This document shows, one piece after another, positions 1-12,900 of a DNA stretch of 64,000 bases. The stretch's first letter is position 1. Each line of letters starts with the position of its first letter. Location of the stretch: positions 2,530,710 through 2,594,709 of the forward strand of contig JALIGW010000057.1 in assembly GCA_023053685.1 (NCBI GenBank), in the 5' to 3' direction. The DNA comes from Diadophis punctatus similis (lineage: Eukaryota > Chordata > Lepidosauria > Squamata > Dipsadidae). Below the pieces are notes generated by a model that did no database searches, was not told the origin of the DNA, and saw only the letters and a program-made list of their open reading frames with translations. A program made the position numbers and the translations under genes.

Positions 1-431
1 CATTTGCCAGATGTGAAGAAGCAGAGTTCCAGGATTGTGCTGAAAACCACCACATCAATTTCTCTCTAGCTTACATTTTCCAGATGTGCAGAAGCAGAGT
101 TCCAGGATTTTGCTGAAATGTGCCTTGCAATTTCTCTCTAGCTGACTTTTCCAGATGTGAAGAAGCAGAGTTCAAACATTATGCTGAAATCTACCACATC
201 AATTTCTCTCTACCTGACATTTGCCAGATGTGCAGAAGCAGATTTCCAGGATTATGCTGAAATCAGCCTCTGCATTTTCTCTCTAGCTGACATTTTCCAG
301 ATGTGAAGAAGCAGAGTTCAAAGATTATGCTGAAATCTACCACATAAATTCCTATCTAGCTGACATTTTTCAGATGTGATGAAGCAGAGTTCCAGGATTA
401 TGCTGAAATCAGCCTCTGCATTTTCTCTCTA

Positions 432-504
432 GCTGACATTCTCCAGATGTGCAGAAGCAGAGTTCAAAGATTATGCTGAAATCTACCACATCAATTTCTC
501 TCTA
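432..504 (+). repeat. Representative 73-bp monomer
   Basis: This copy shows the full-length unit, taken from one GCTGAC to the base before the next. In order it holds GCTGACATTCTCCAG, the E-box-like CAGATG, GCAGAAGCAGAG, the TTCAAAG form of the dimorphic site, ATTATGCTGAAAT, the hinge CTACCACATCAA and the pyrimidine run TTTCTCTCTA. The sister form has TTCCAGG in place of TTCAAAG. The CTAGCTGAC junction carries overlapping BfaI (CTAG) and AluI (AGCT) sites in most monomers, so either enzyme should give a ladder with a step of about 73 bp. Confidence 0.95.
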
Positions 505-1010
505 GCTGACATTTTCCAGATGTGCGGAAGCAGAGTTCCAGGATTATGCTGAAATCTGCCTTGCAATTTTTCTCCAGGTGAAAATTTCCAGATGTGGACA
601 AGCAGAGTTCAAAGACTATGCTGAAATCTAACATATCAATTTCTCTCTAGCTGACATTTTCCAGATGAGCGCAAGCAGAGTTCAAAGATTATGGTGAACT
701 CTACCACATCAATTTCTCTCTAGCTTACATTTTCCAGATGTGCAGAAGCAGAGTTCAAAGATTATGGTGAAATCTACCACATCAATTTCTCTCTAGCTGA
801 CATTTTGCAGACATGCAGAAGCAGCGTTCCAGGATTGTGCTGAAAACCACCACATTAATTTCTCTCTAGCTGACTTTTCCAGATGTGCAGAAGCAGAGTG
901 CCAGGATTTTGCTGTAACGACTACATCAATTTCTCTCTAGCTGACTTTTCCAGATGTGCAGAAGCACATGTCCAGGATTATGCTGAAATCTGCCTTGCAA
1001 TTTCTCTCTA

Positions 1011-1076
1011 GCTGACTTTTCCAGATGTGCAGGAGAGTTCCAGGATTATGCTGAAATCTACATCAATTTCTCTCTA
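1011..1076 (+). repeat. Short 66-bp monomer variant
   Basis: This monomer is 66 bp because three small deletions coincide. GACTTTTCC replaces GACATTTTCC (1 bp), GTGCAGGAGAG replaces GTGCAGAAGCAGAG (3 bp), and the hinge is CTACATCAA instead of CTACCACATCAA (3 bp). The same short class recurs at a fixed place in the HOR, for example near 4352, 6668, 12816, 28447 and 31413, so it is inherited with the HOR rather than arising anew each time. In domain IV it carries a further G-to-T change, reading GCAGTAGAG. Confidence 0.9.
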
Positions 1077-2189
1077 GCTGACATTTTCCAGATGTGCAGA
1101 AGCAGAGTTCAAAGATTATGCTGAAATCTACACATCAATTTCTCTCTAGCTGACTTTTCCAGATGTGCAGAAGCAGAGTTCCAGGATTATGCTGAAATCT
1201 ACATCAATTTCTCTCAAGCTGACATTTTCCAGATGTGCAGAAGCAGAGTGCCAGGATTTTGCTGTAACCACCACATCAATTTCTCTCTAGCTGACTTTCC
1301 CAGATGTGCAGAAGCACATGTCCAGGATTATGCTGAAATCTGCCTTGTAATTTCTCTCTAGCTGACTTTTCCAGATGTGCAGGAGTGTTCCAGGATTATG
1401 CTGAAATCTACATCAATTTCTCTCAAGCTGACATTTTCCAGATGTACAGAAGCAGAGTTCCAGGTGTATGCTGAAATCTGCCTTGCAATTTCTCTCTAGC
1501 TGACTTTTCGCAGATGTGCAGAAGCAGAGTTCCAGGATTATGCTGAAAACCACCACATCAATTTCTCTCTAGCTGACATTTCCAGATGTGCAGAAGCAGA
1601 GTTCCAGCATTATGCTGAAATCTGCCACATAAACTTCTCTCTAGCTGACATTTTCCAGATGTGCAGAAGCAGAGTTCAAAGATTATGCTGAAATCTAACA
1701 CATCAATTTCTCTCTAGCTGAAATTTTCTAGGTGTGCACAAGCAGAGTTCCAGGATTATGCTGAAATCTGCCTCTGCATTTTCCCTCTAGCTGACATTTT
1801 CCAGATGTGAAGAAGCAGAGTTCAAAGATTCTGCTGAAATCTACCACATAAATTCCTATGTAGCTGACATTTTTCAGATGTGATGAAGCAGAGTTCCAGG
1901 ATTATGCTGAAAGCAGCCTCTGCATTTTCTCTCTAGCTTACATTTTCCAGATGTGCAGAAGCAGAGTTCAAAGATTATGCTGAAATCTAACACATCAATT
2001 TCTCTCTAGCTGAAATTTAATAGATGTGCAAAAGCAGAGTTCCAGGATTATGCTGAAATCTGCCTCTGCATTTTCCCTCTAGCTGACATTTTCCAGATGT
2101 GCGGAAGCAGAGTTCCAGGATTATGCTGAAATCAGCCTCTGCATTTTCTCTCTAGCTGACATTTTTCAGATGTTCGGAAGCAGAGAGCA

Positions 2190-3396
2190 AAGATTATGCT
2201 GAAATCAACCACATAAATTTTCCTCAGCTGACATTCTCCAGATGTGCAGAAGCAGAGTTCAAAGATTATGCTGAAATCTACGACATCAATTTCTCTCTAG
2301 CTTACATTTTCTAGATGTGCAGAAGCAGAGTTCCAGCATTATGCTGAAATCTGCCACATAAAATTCTCTCTAGCTGACATTTTCCAGATGTGCAGAAGCA
2401 GAGTTCAAATATTATGCTGAAATCTACCATACCAATTTCTCTCTAGCTGACATTTGCCAGATGTGAAGAAGCAGAGTTCCAGGATTGTGCTGAAATCTAC
2501 CATACCAATTTCTCTCTAGCTAACATTTGACAGATGTGAAGAAGCAGAGTTCCAGGATTGTGCTGAAAACCACCACATCAATTTCTCTCTAGCTGACATT
2601 TTCCAGATGAGCGCAAGCAGAGTTCAAAGATTATGGTGAACTCTACCACATCAATTTCTCTCTAGCTTACATTTTCCAGATGTGAAGAAGCAGAGTTCAA
2701 ACATTATGCTGAAATCTACCACATCAATTTCTCTCTAGCTGACATTTGCCAGATGTGCAGAAGCAGATTTCCAGGATTTTGCTGAAATCAGCCTCTGCAT
2801 TTTCTCTCTAGCTGACATTTTCCAGATGTGAAGAAGCAGAGTTCAAAGATTATGCTGAAATCTACCACATAAATTCCTATCTAGCTGACATTTTTCAGAT
2901 GTGATGAAGCAGAGTTCCAGGATTATGCTGAAATCAGCCTCTGCATTTTCTCTCTAGCTGACATTCTCCAGATGTGCAGAAGCAGAGTTCAAAGATTATG
3001 CTGAAATCAACCACATAAATTTTCCTCAGCTGACATTCTCCAGATGTGCAGAAGCAGAGTTCAAAGATTATGCTGAAATCTACGACATCAATTTCTCTCT
3101 AGCTTACATTTTCTAGATGTGCAGAAGCAGAGTTCCAGCATTATGCTGACATCTGCCACATAAAATTCTCTCTAGCTGACATTTTCCAGATGTGCAGAAG
3201 CAGAGTTCAAATATTATGCTGAAATCTACCATACCAATTTCTCTCTAGCTGACATTTGCCAGATGTGAAGAAGCAGAGTTCCAGGATTGTGCTGAAATCT
3301 ACCATACCAATTTCTCTCTAGCTGACATTTGCCAGATGTGAAGAAGCAGAGTTCCAGGATTGTGCTGAAAACCACCACATCAATTTCTCTCTAGCT
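2190..3396 (+). repeat. Internal 802-bp overlapping duplication
   Basis: Bases about 2190-2594 reappear at about 2992-3396, an offset of 802 bp or 11 monomers. The run is recognised by the AACCACATAAATTTTCCTCAG hinge class, followed by TACGACATC, the XbaI-containing TTTTCTAGATG monomer, the CACATAAAATTC hinge and two CATACC hinges. The breakpoint lies inside the conserved GATTATGCTGAAATC core and keeps the monomer phase, as expected for in-register unequal exchange. Confidence 0.8.
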
Positions 3397-6300
3397 TACA
3401 TTTTCCAGATGTGCAGAAGCAGAGTTCCAGGATTTTGCTGAAATGTGCCTTGCAATTTCTCTCTAGCTGACTTTTCCAGATGTGAAGAAGCAGAGTTCAA
3501 ACATTATGCTGAAATCTACCACATCAATTTCTCTCTACCTGACATTTGCCAGATGTGCAGAAGCAGATTTCCAGGATTATGCTGAAATCAGCCTCTGCAT
3601 TTTCTCTCTAGCTGACATTTTCCAGATGTGAAGAAGCAGAGTTCAAAGATTATGCTGAAATCTACCACATAAATTCCTATCTAGCTGACATTTTTCAGAT
3701 GTGATGAAGCAGAGTTCCAGGATTATGCTGAAATCAGCCTCTGCATTTTCTCTCTAGCTGACATTCTCCAGATGTGCAGAAGCAGAGTTCAAAGATTATG
3801 CTGAAATCTACCACATCAATTTCTCTCTAGCTGACATTTTCCAGATGTGCGGAAGCAGAGTTCCAGGATTATGCTGAAATCTGCCTTGCAATTTTTCTCC
3901 AGGTGAAAATTTCCAGATGTGGACAAGCAGAGTTCAAAGACTATGCTGAAATCTAACATATCAATTTCTCTCTAGCTGACATTTTCCAGATGAGCGCAAG
4001 CAGAGTTCAAAGATTATGGTGAACTCTACCACATCAATTTCTCTCTAGCTTACATTTTCCAGATGTGCAGAAGCAGAGTTCAAAGATTATGGTGAAATCT
4101 ACCACATCAATTTCTCTCTAGCTGACATTTTGCAGACATGCAGAAGCAGCGTTCCAGGATTGTGCTGAAAACCACCACATCAATTTCTCTCTAGCTGACT
4201 TTTCCAGATGTGCAGAAGCAGAGTGCCAGGATTTTGCTGTAACCACTACATCAATTTCTCTCTAGCTGACTTTTCCAGATGTGCAGAAGCACATGTCCAG
4301 GATTATGCTGAAATCTGCCTTGCAATTTCTCTCTAGCTGACTTTTCCAGATGTGCAGGAGAGTTCCAGGATTATGCTGAAATCTACATCAATTTCTCTCT
4401 AGCTGACATTTTCCAGATGTGCAGAAGCAGAGTTCAAAGATTATGGTGAAATCTACCACATCAATTTCTCTCAAGCTGACATTTTCCAGATGTGCAGAAG
4501 CAGAGTGCCAGGATTTTGCTGTAACCACCACATCAATTTCTCTCTAGCTGACTTTCCCAGATGTGCAGAAGCACATGTCCAGGATTATGCTGAAATCTGC
4601 CTTGTAATTTCTCTCTAGCTGACTTTTCCAGATGTGCAGGAGTGTTCCAGGATTATGCTGAAATCTACATCAATTTCTCTCAAGCTGACATTTTCCAGAT
4701 GTACAGAAGCAGAGTTCCAGGTGGATGCTGAAATCTGCCTTGCAATTTCTCTCTAGCTGACTTTTCGCAGATGTGCAGAAGCAGAGTTCCAGGATTATGC
4801 TGAAAACCACCACATCAATTTCTCTCTAGCTGACATTTCCAGATGTGCAGAAGCAGAGTTCCAGCATTATGCTGAAATCTGCCACATAAACTTCTCTCTA
4901 GCTGACATTTTCCAGATGTGCAGAAGCAGAGTTCAAAGATTATGCTGAAATCTAACACATCAATTTCTCTCTAGCTGAAATTTTCTAGGTGTGCACAAGC
5001 AGAGTTCCAGGATTATGCTGAAATCTGCCTCTGCATTTTCCCTCTAGCTGACATTTTCCAGATGTGAAGAAGCAGAGTTCAAAGATTCTGCTGAAATCTA
5101 CCACATAAATTCCTATGTAGCTGACATTTTTCAGATGTGATGAAGCAGAGTTCCAGGATTATGCTGAAAGCAGCCTCTGCATTTTCTCTCTAGCTTACAT
5201 TTTCCAGATGTGCAGAAGCAGAGTTCAAAGATTATGCTGAAATCTAACACATCAATTTCTCTCTAGCTGAAATTTAATAGATGTGCAAAAGCAGAGTTCC
5301 AGGATTATGCTGAAATCTGCCTCTGCATTTTCCCTCTAGCTGACATTTTCCAGATGTGCGGAAGCAGAGTTCCAGGATTATGCTGAAATCAGCCTCTGCA
5401 TTTTCTCTCTAGCTGACATTTTTCAGATGTTCGGAAGCAGAGAGCAAAGATTATGCTGAAATCAACCACATAAATTTTCCTCAGCTGACATTCTCCAGAT
5501 GTGCAGAAGCAGAGTTCAAAGATTATGCTGAAATCTACGACATCAATTTCTCTCTAGCTTACATTTTCTAGATGTGCAGAAGCAGAGTTCCAGCATTATG
5601 CTGAAATCTGCCACATAAAATTCTCTCTAGCTGACATTTTCCAGATGTGCAGAAGCAGAGTTCAAATATTATGCTGAAATCTACCATACCAATTTCTCTC
5701 TAGCTGACATTTGCCAGATGTGAAGAAGCAGAGTTCCAGGATTGTGCTGAAATCTACCATACCAATTTCTCTCTAGCTAACATTTGCCAGATGTGAAGAA
5801 GCAGAGTTCCAGGATTGTGCTGAAAACCACCACATCAATTTCTCTCTAGCTGACATTTTCCAGATGAGCGCAAGCAGAGTTCAAAGATTATGGTGAACTC
5901 TACCACATCAATTTCTCTCTAGCTTACATTTTCCAGATGTGAAGAAGCAGAGTTCAAACATTATGCTGAAATCTACCACATCAATTTCTCTCTAGCTGAC
6001 ATTTGCCAGATGTGCAGAAGCAGATTTCCAGGATTTTGCTGAAATCAGCCTCTGCATTTTCTCTCTAGCTGACATTTTCCAGATGTGAAGAAGCAGAGTT
6101 CAAAGATTATGCTGAAATCTACCACATAAATTCCTATCTAGCTGACATTTTTCAGATGTGATGAAGCAGAGTTCCAGGATTATGCTGAAATCAGCCTCTG
6201 CATTTTCTCTCTAGCTGACATTCTCCAGATGTGCAGAAGCAGAGTTCAAAGATTATGCTGAAATCTACCACATCAATTTCTCTCTAGCTGACATTTTCCA

Positions 6301-6667
6301 GATGTGCGGAAGCAGAGTTCCAGGATTATGCTGAAATCTGCCTTGCAATTTTTCTCCAGGTGAAAATTTCCAGATGTGGACAACCAGTGTTCAAAGACTA
6401 TGCTGAAATCTAACATATCAATTTCTCTCTAGCTGACATTTTCCAGATGAGCGCAAGCAGAGTTCAAAGATTATGGTGAACTCTACCACATCAATTTCTC
6501 TCTAGCTTACATTTTCCAGATGTGCAGAAGCAGAGTTCAAAGATTATGCTGAAATCTAACACATCAATTTCTCTCTAGCTGAAATTTTCTAGGTGTGCAC
6601 AAGCAGAGTTCCCGGATTATGCTGAAATCTGCCTCTGCATTTTCCCTCTAGCTGACATTTTCCAGAT
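3326..6667 (+). repeat. HOR copy I-2 (domain I)
   Basis: This is the second domain I copy. It repeats copy I-1 with scattered single-base differences, for example GGTGGATGCTG near 4722 where copy I-1 has GGTGTATGCTG. About 4462-6668 match 6846-9052 at an offset of 2384. Near 4433-4478 it lacks one monomer relative to copy I-1 and shows a chimeric monomer with ATTATGGTGAAATC. It ends at 6668, where the sequence jumps to the short GTGCAGGAGAG class, equivalent to base 1027. Confidence 0.82.
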
Positions 6668-9600
6668 GTGCAGGAGAGTTCCAGGATTATGCTGAAATCT
6701 ACATCAATTTCTCTCTAGCTGACATTTTCCAGATGTGCAGAAGCAGAGTTCAAAGATTATGCTGAAATCTACACATCAATTTCTCTCTAGCTGACTTTTC
6801 CAGATGTGCAGAAGCAGAGTTCCAGGATTATGCTGAAATCTACATCAATTTCTCTCAAGCTGACATTTTCCAGATGTGCAGAAGCAGAGTGCCAGGATTT
6901 TGCTGTAACCACCACATCAATTTCTCTCTAGCTGACTTTCCCAGATGTGCAGAAGCACATGTCCAGGATTATGCTGAAATCTGCCTTGTAATTTCTCTCT
7001 AGCTGACTTTTCCAGATGTGCAGGAGTGTTCCAGGATTATGCTGAAATCTACAACAATTTCTCTCAAGCTGACATTTTCCAGATGTACAGAAGCAGAGTT
7101 CCAGGTGTATGCTGAAATCTGCCTTGCAATTTCTCTCTAGCTGACTTTTCGCAGATGTGCAGAAGCAGAGTTCCAGGATTATGCTGAAAACCTCCACATC
7201 AATTTCTCTCTAGCTGACATTTCCAGATGTGCAGAAGCAGAGTTCCAGCATTATGCTGAAATCTGCCACATAAACTTCTCTCTAGCTGACATTTTCCAGA
7301 TGTGCAGAAGCAGAGTTCAAAGATTATGCTGAAATCTAACACATCAATTTCTCTCTAGCTGAAATTTTCTAGGTGTGCACAAGCAGAGTTCCAGGATTAT
7401 GCTGAAATCTGCCTCTGCATTTTCCCTCTAGCTGACATTTTCCAGATGTGAAGAAGCAGAGTTCAAAGATTCTGCTGAAATCTACCACATAAATTCCTAT
7501 GTAGCTGACATTTTTCAGATGTGATGAAGCAGAGTTCCAGGATTATGCTGAAAGCAGCCTCTGCATTTTCTCTCTAGCTTACATTTTCCAGATGTGCAGA
7601 AGCAGAGTTCAAAGATTATGCTGAAATCTAACACATCAATTTCTCTCTAGCTGAAATTTAATAGATGTGCAAAAGCAGAGTTCCAGGATTATGCTGAAAT
7701 CTGCCTCTGCATTTTCCCTCTAGCTGACATTTTCCAGATGTGCGGAAGCAGAGTTCCAGGATTATGCTGAAATCAGCCTCTGCATTTTCTCTCTAGCTGA
7801 CATTTTTCAGATGTTCGGAAGCAGAGAGCAAAGATTATGCTGAAATCAACCACATAAATTTTCCTCAGCTGACATTCTCCAGATGTGCAGAAGCAGAGTT
7901 CAAAGATTATGCTGAAATCTACGACATCAATTTCTCTCTAGCTTACATTTTCTAGATGTGCAGAAGCAGAGTTCCAGCATTATGCTGAAATCTGCCACAT
8001 AAAATTCTCTCTAGCTGACATTTTCCAGATGTGCAGAAGCAGAGTTCAAATATTATGCTGAAATCTACCATACCAATTTCTCTCTAGCTGACATTTGCCA
8101 GATGTGAAGAAGCAGAGTTCCAGGATTGTGCTGAAATCTACCATACCAATTTCTCTCTAGCTGACATTTGCCAGATGTGAAGAAGCAGAGTTCCAGGATT
8201 GTGCTGAAAACCACCACATCAATTTCTCTCTAGCTGACATTTTCCAGATGAGCGCAAGCAGAGTTCAAAGATTATGGTGAACTCTACCACATCAATTTCT
8301 CTCTAGCTTACATTTTCCAGATGTGAAGAAGCAGAGTTCAAACATTATGCTGAAATCTACCACATCAATTTCTCTCTAGCTGACATTTGCCAGATGTGCA
8401 GAAGCAGATTTCCAGGATTTTGCTGAAATCAGCCTCTGCATTTTCTCTCTAGTTGACATTTTCCAGATGTGAAGAAGCAGAGTTCAAAGATTATGCTGAA
8501 ATCTACCACATAAATTCCTATCTAGCTGACATTTTTCAGATGTGATGAAGCAGAGTTCCAGGATTATGCTGAAATCAGCCTCTGCATTTTCTCTCTAGCT
8601 GACATTCTCCAGATGTGCAGAAGCAGAGTTCAAAGATTATGCTGAAATCTACCACATCAATTTCTCTCTAGCTGACATTTTCCAGATGTGCGGAAGCAGA
8701 GTTCCAGGATTATGCTGAAATCTGCCTTGCAATTTTTCTCCAGGTGAAAATTTCCAGATGTGGACAACCAGTGTTCAAAGACTATGCTGAAATCTAACAT
8801 ATCAATTTCTCTCTAGCTGACATTTTCCAGATGAGCGCAAGCAGAGTTCAAAGATTATGGTGAACTCTACCACATCAATTTCTCTCTAGCTTACATTTTC
8901 CAGATGTGCAGAAGCAGAGTTCAAAGATTATGCTGAAATCTAACACATCAATTTCTCTCTAGCTGAAATTTTCTAGGTGTGCACAAGCAGAGTTCCAGGA
9001 TTATGCTGAAATCTGCCTCTGCATTTTCCCTCTAGCTGACATTTTCCAGATGTGAAGAAGCAGAGTTCAAAGATTCTGCTGAAATCTACCACATAAATTC
9101 CTATGTAGCTGACATTTTTCAGATGTGCTGAAGCAGAGTTCCAGGATTATGCTGAAAGCAGCCTCTGCATTTTCTCTCTAGCTGACATTCTCCAGATGTG
9201 CAGAAGCAGAGTTCAAAGATTATGCTGAAATCTGATATCAATTTCTCTCTAGCTTACATTTTCTAGATGTGCAGAAGCAGAGTTCCAGCATTATGCTGAA
9301 ATCTGCCACATAAAATTCTCTCTAGCTGACATTTTCCAGATGTGCAGAAGCAGAGTTCAAATATTATGCTGAAATCTACCATACCAATTTCTCTCTAGCT
9401 GACATTTGCCAGATGTGAAGAAGCAGAGTTCCAGGATTGTGCTGAAATCTACCATACCAATTTCTCTCTAGCTGACATTTGCCAGATGTGAAGAAGCAGA
9501 GTTCCAGGATTGTGCTGAAAACCACCACATCAATTTCTCTCTAGCTTACATTTTCCAGATGTGCAGAAGCAGAGTTCCAGGATTTTGCTGAAATGTGCCT

Positions 9601-9930
9601 TGCAATTTCTCTCTAGCTGACTTTTCCAGATGTGAAGAAGCAGAGTTCAAACATTATGCTGAAATCTACCACATCAATTTCTCTCTAGCTGACATTTGCC
9701 AGATGTGCAGAAGCAGATTTCCAGGATTATGCTGAAATCAGCCTCTGCATTTTCTCTCTAGCTGACATTTTCCAGATGTGAAGAAGCAGAGTTCAAAGAT
9801 TATGCTGAAATCTACCACATAAATTCCTATCTAGCTGACATTTTTCAGATGTGATGAAGCAGAGTTCCAGGATTATGCTGAAATCAGCCTCTGCATTTTC
9901 TCTCTAGCTGACATTCTCCAGATGTGCAGA
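6668..9930 (+). repeat. HOR copy I-3 with rearranged tail
   Basis: The third domain I copy matches copy I-1 from 1027 at an offset of 5641 as far as 8649. It also matches copy I-2 at an offset of 2384 as far as 9052. After that it is a patchwork: 9051 onward resembles 7447 onward (offset 1604), 9184 onward resembles 7871 onward (offset 1313, then 1311 after a 2-bp loss in the hinge near 9234), and 9476 to about 9925 repeats bases 1 to about 450. A private change is ACAACAATTTCTC near 7052. Each switch is in monomer phase. Confidence 0.78.
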
Positions 9931-12900
9931 AGCAGAGTTCAAAGATTATGGTGAACTCTACCACATCAATTTCTCTCTAGCTGACATTTTCCAGATGTGC
10001 AGAAGCAGAGTTCAAAGATTATGCTGAAATCTACACATCAATTTCTCTCTAGCTGACTTTTCCAGATGTGCAGAAGCAGAGTTCCAGGATTATGCTGAAA
10101 TCTACATCAATTTCTCTCAAGCTGACATTTTCCAGATGTGCAGAAGCAGAGTGCCAGGATTTTGCTGTAACCACCACATCAATTTCTCTCTAGCTGACTT
10201 TCCCAGATGTGCAGAAGCACATGTCCAGGATTATGCTGAAATCTGCCTTGTAATTTCTCTCTAGCTGACTTTTCCAGATGTGCAGGAGTGTTCCAGGATT
10301 ATGCTGAAATCTACATCAATTTCTCTCAAGCTGACATTTTCCAGATGTACAGAACCAGAGTTCCAGGTGTATGCTGAAATCTGCCTTGCAATTTCTCTCT
10401 AGCTGACTTTTCGCAGATGTGCAGAAGCAGAGTTCCAGGATTATGCTGAAAACCACCACATCAATTTCTCTCTAGCTGAATTTTCCAGATGTGCAGAAGC
10501 AGAGTTCCAGCATTATGCTGAAATCTGCCACATAAACTTCTCTCTAGCTGACATTTTCCAGATGTGCAGAAGCAGAGTTCAAAGATTATGCTGAAATCTG
10601 CCTTGCAATTTGTCTCCAAGTGAAATTTTCCAGATGTGGAGAAGCAGACTTCAGAGATTATGCTGAAATCTACCACATCAATCTCTCTCTAGCTGACTTT
10701 TCCAGATGTGCAGAAGCAGAGTTCCAGCATTATGCTGAAATCTACCACATCAATTTCTCTCTAGCTGAAATTTTCCAGATGTGAGGAAGCAGTGTTCCAG
10801 GATTATGCTGAAATCAGCCTCTGCATTTTCTCTCTAGCTGACATTTTCCAGATGTGCAGAAGCAGAGTTCCAAGATTATGCTGAAATCTGCCTTGCAATT
10901 TCTCTCTAGCTGACATTTTCCAGATGAGCGCAAGCAGAGTTCAAAGATTATGGTGAACTCTACCACATCAATTTCTCTCTAGCTTACATTTTCCAGATGT
11001 GCAGAGCAGAGTTCAAAGATTATGCTGAAATCTAACACATCAATTTCTCTCTAGCTGAAATTTTCTAGATGTGCACAAGCAGAGTTCCAGGATTATGCTG
11101 AAATCTGCCTCTGCATTTTCCCTCTAGCTGACATTTTCCAGATGTGCTGAAGCAGAGTTCCAGGATTATGCTGAAATCAGCCTCTGCATTTTCTCTCTAG
11201 CTGACATTCTCCAGATGTGCTGAAGCAGAGTTCAAAGATTATGGTGAACTCTACCACATCAATTTCTCTCTAGCTTACATTTTCCAGATGTGCAGAAGCA
11301 GAGTTCAAAGATTATGCTGAAATCTAACACATCAATTTCTCTCTAGCTGAAATTTTCTAGATGTGCAAAAGCAGAGTTCCAGGATTATGCTGAAATCTGC
11401 CTCTGCATTTTCCCTCTAGCTGACATTTTCCAGATGTGCGGAAGCAGAGTTCCAGTATTATGCTGAAATCAGCCTCTGCATTTTCTCTCTAGCTGACATT
11501 TTTCAGATGTTCGGAAGCAGAGAGCAAAGATTATGCTGAAATCAACCACATAAATTTTCCCCAGCTGACATTCTCCAGATGTGCAGAAGCAGAGTTCAAA
11601 GATTATGCTGAAATCTACGACATCAATTTCTCTCTAGCTTACATTTTCTAGATGTGCAGAAGCAGAGTTCCAGCATTATGCTGAAATCTGCCACATTAAA
11701 TTCTCTCTAGCTGACATTTTCCAGATGTGCAGAAGCAGAGTTCAAATATTATGCTGAAATCTACCATACCAATTTCTCTCTAGCTGACATTTGCCAGATG
11801 TGAAGAAGCAGAGTTCCAGGATTGTGCTGAAATCTACCATACCAATTTCTCTCTAGCTGACATTTGCCAGATGTGAAGAAGCAGATTTCCAGGATTGTGC
11901 TGAAAACCACCACATCAATTTCTCTCTAGCTTACATTTTCCAGATGTGCAGAAGCAGAGTTCCAGGATTTTGCTGAAATGTGCCTTGCAATTTCTCTCTA
12001 GCTGACTTTTCCAGATGTGAAGAAGCAGAGTTCAAACATTATGCTGAAATCTACCACATCAATTTCTCTCTAGCTGACATTTGCCAGATGTGCAGAAGCA
12101 GATTTCCAGGATTATGCTGAAATCAGCCTCTGCATTTTCTCTCTAGCTGACATTTTCCAGATGTGAAGAAGCAGAGTTCAAAGATTATGCTGAAATCTAC
12201 CACATAAATTCCTATCTAGCTGACATTTTTCAGATGTGATGAAGCAGAGTTCCAGGATTATGCTGAAATCAGCCTCTGCATTTTCTCTCTAGCTGACATT
12301 CTCCAGATGTGCAGAAGCAGAGTTCAAAGATTATGCTGAAATCTACCACATCAATTTCTCTCTAGCTGACATTTTCCAGATGTGCGGAAGCAGAGTTCCA
12401 GGATTATGCTGAAATCTGCCTTGCAATTTTTCTCCAGGTGAAAATTTCCAGATGTGGACAAGGAGAGTTCAAAGACTATGCTGAAATCTAACATATCAAT
12501 TTCTCTCTAGCTGACATTTTCCAAATGAGCGCAAGCAGAGTTCAAAGATGATGGTGAACTCTACCACATCAATTTCTCTCTAGCTTACATTTTCCAGATG
12601 TGCAGAAGCAGCGTTCCAGGATTGTGCTGAAAACCACCACATCAATTTCTCTCTAGCTGACTTTTCCAGATGTGCAGAAGCAGAGTGCCAGGATTTTGCT
12701 GTAACCACTACATCAATTTCTTTCTAGCTGACTTTTCCAGATGTGCAGAAGCACATGTCCAGGATTATGCTGAAATCTGCCTTGCAATTTCTCTCTAGCT
12801 GACTTTTCCAGATGTGCAGGAGAGTTCCAGGATTATGCTGAAATCTACATCAATTTCTCTCTAGCTGACATTTTCCAGATGTGCAGAAGCAGAGTTCAAA

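Larger units (their letters stand above)
1..3325 (+). repeat. HOR copy I-1 (domain I)
   Basis: Bases 1 to about 1120 match 3326 to about 4445 at an offset of 3325. After a one-monomer (68 bp) difference, about 1205-3008 match about 4462-6265 at an offset of 3257. Bases 1027-3008 also match 6668-8649 at an offset of 5641. The order of hinge classes is preserved throughout. From about 2992 this copy switches to an earlier register, giving the internal 802-bp duplication annotated separately. It is therefore a rearranged relative of the next copy, not a clean unit. Confidence 0.85.

Noticed and set aside
432..504. Origin of the monomer from a ~22-24-bp sub-repeat (TTCCAGATGTGC against TTCCAGGATTATGC, 22 bp apart)
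   Set aside because: Only about ten bases align and the remaining third of the monomer does not fit. Too weak to claim without statistics.
432..640. Hairpin between CTCTGC of the AGCCTCTGCA hinge and GCAGAG of the next core
   Set aside because: A 6-bp stem with a loop of about 40 bases, present only in some classes, is not a convincing structure.
1307..1325. p53-family half site in the GCACATGTCC monomers
   Set aside because: It fits RRRCWWGYYY at nine of ten positions but with C at a purine position, and I saw no properly spaced second half site. Chance similarity is likely.
10461..10676. Open frames of 71-92 codons on the - strand (also 18718, 23047, 35048, 39745, 44772, 48087, 62157; others at 6928 and 60835)
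   Set aside because: These are antisense readings of the same monomers and often overlap the + strand open frames. Their presence tracks monomer length, not coding selection, and copies differ by satellite variants and by truncation through indels.
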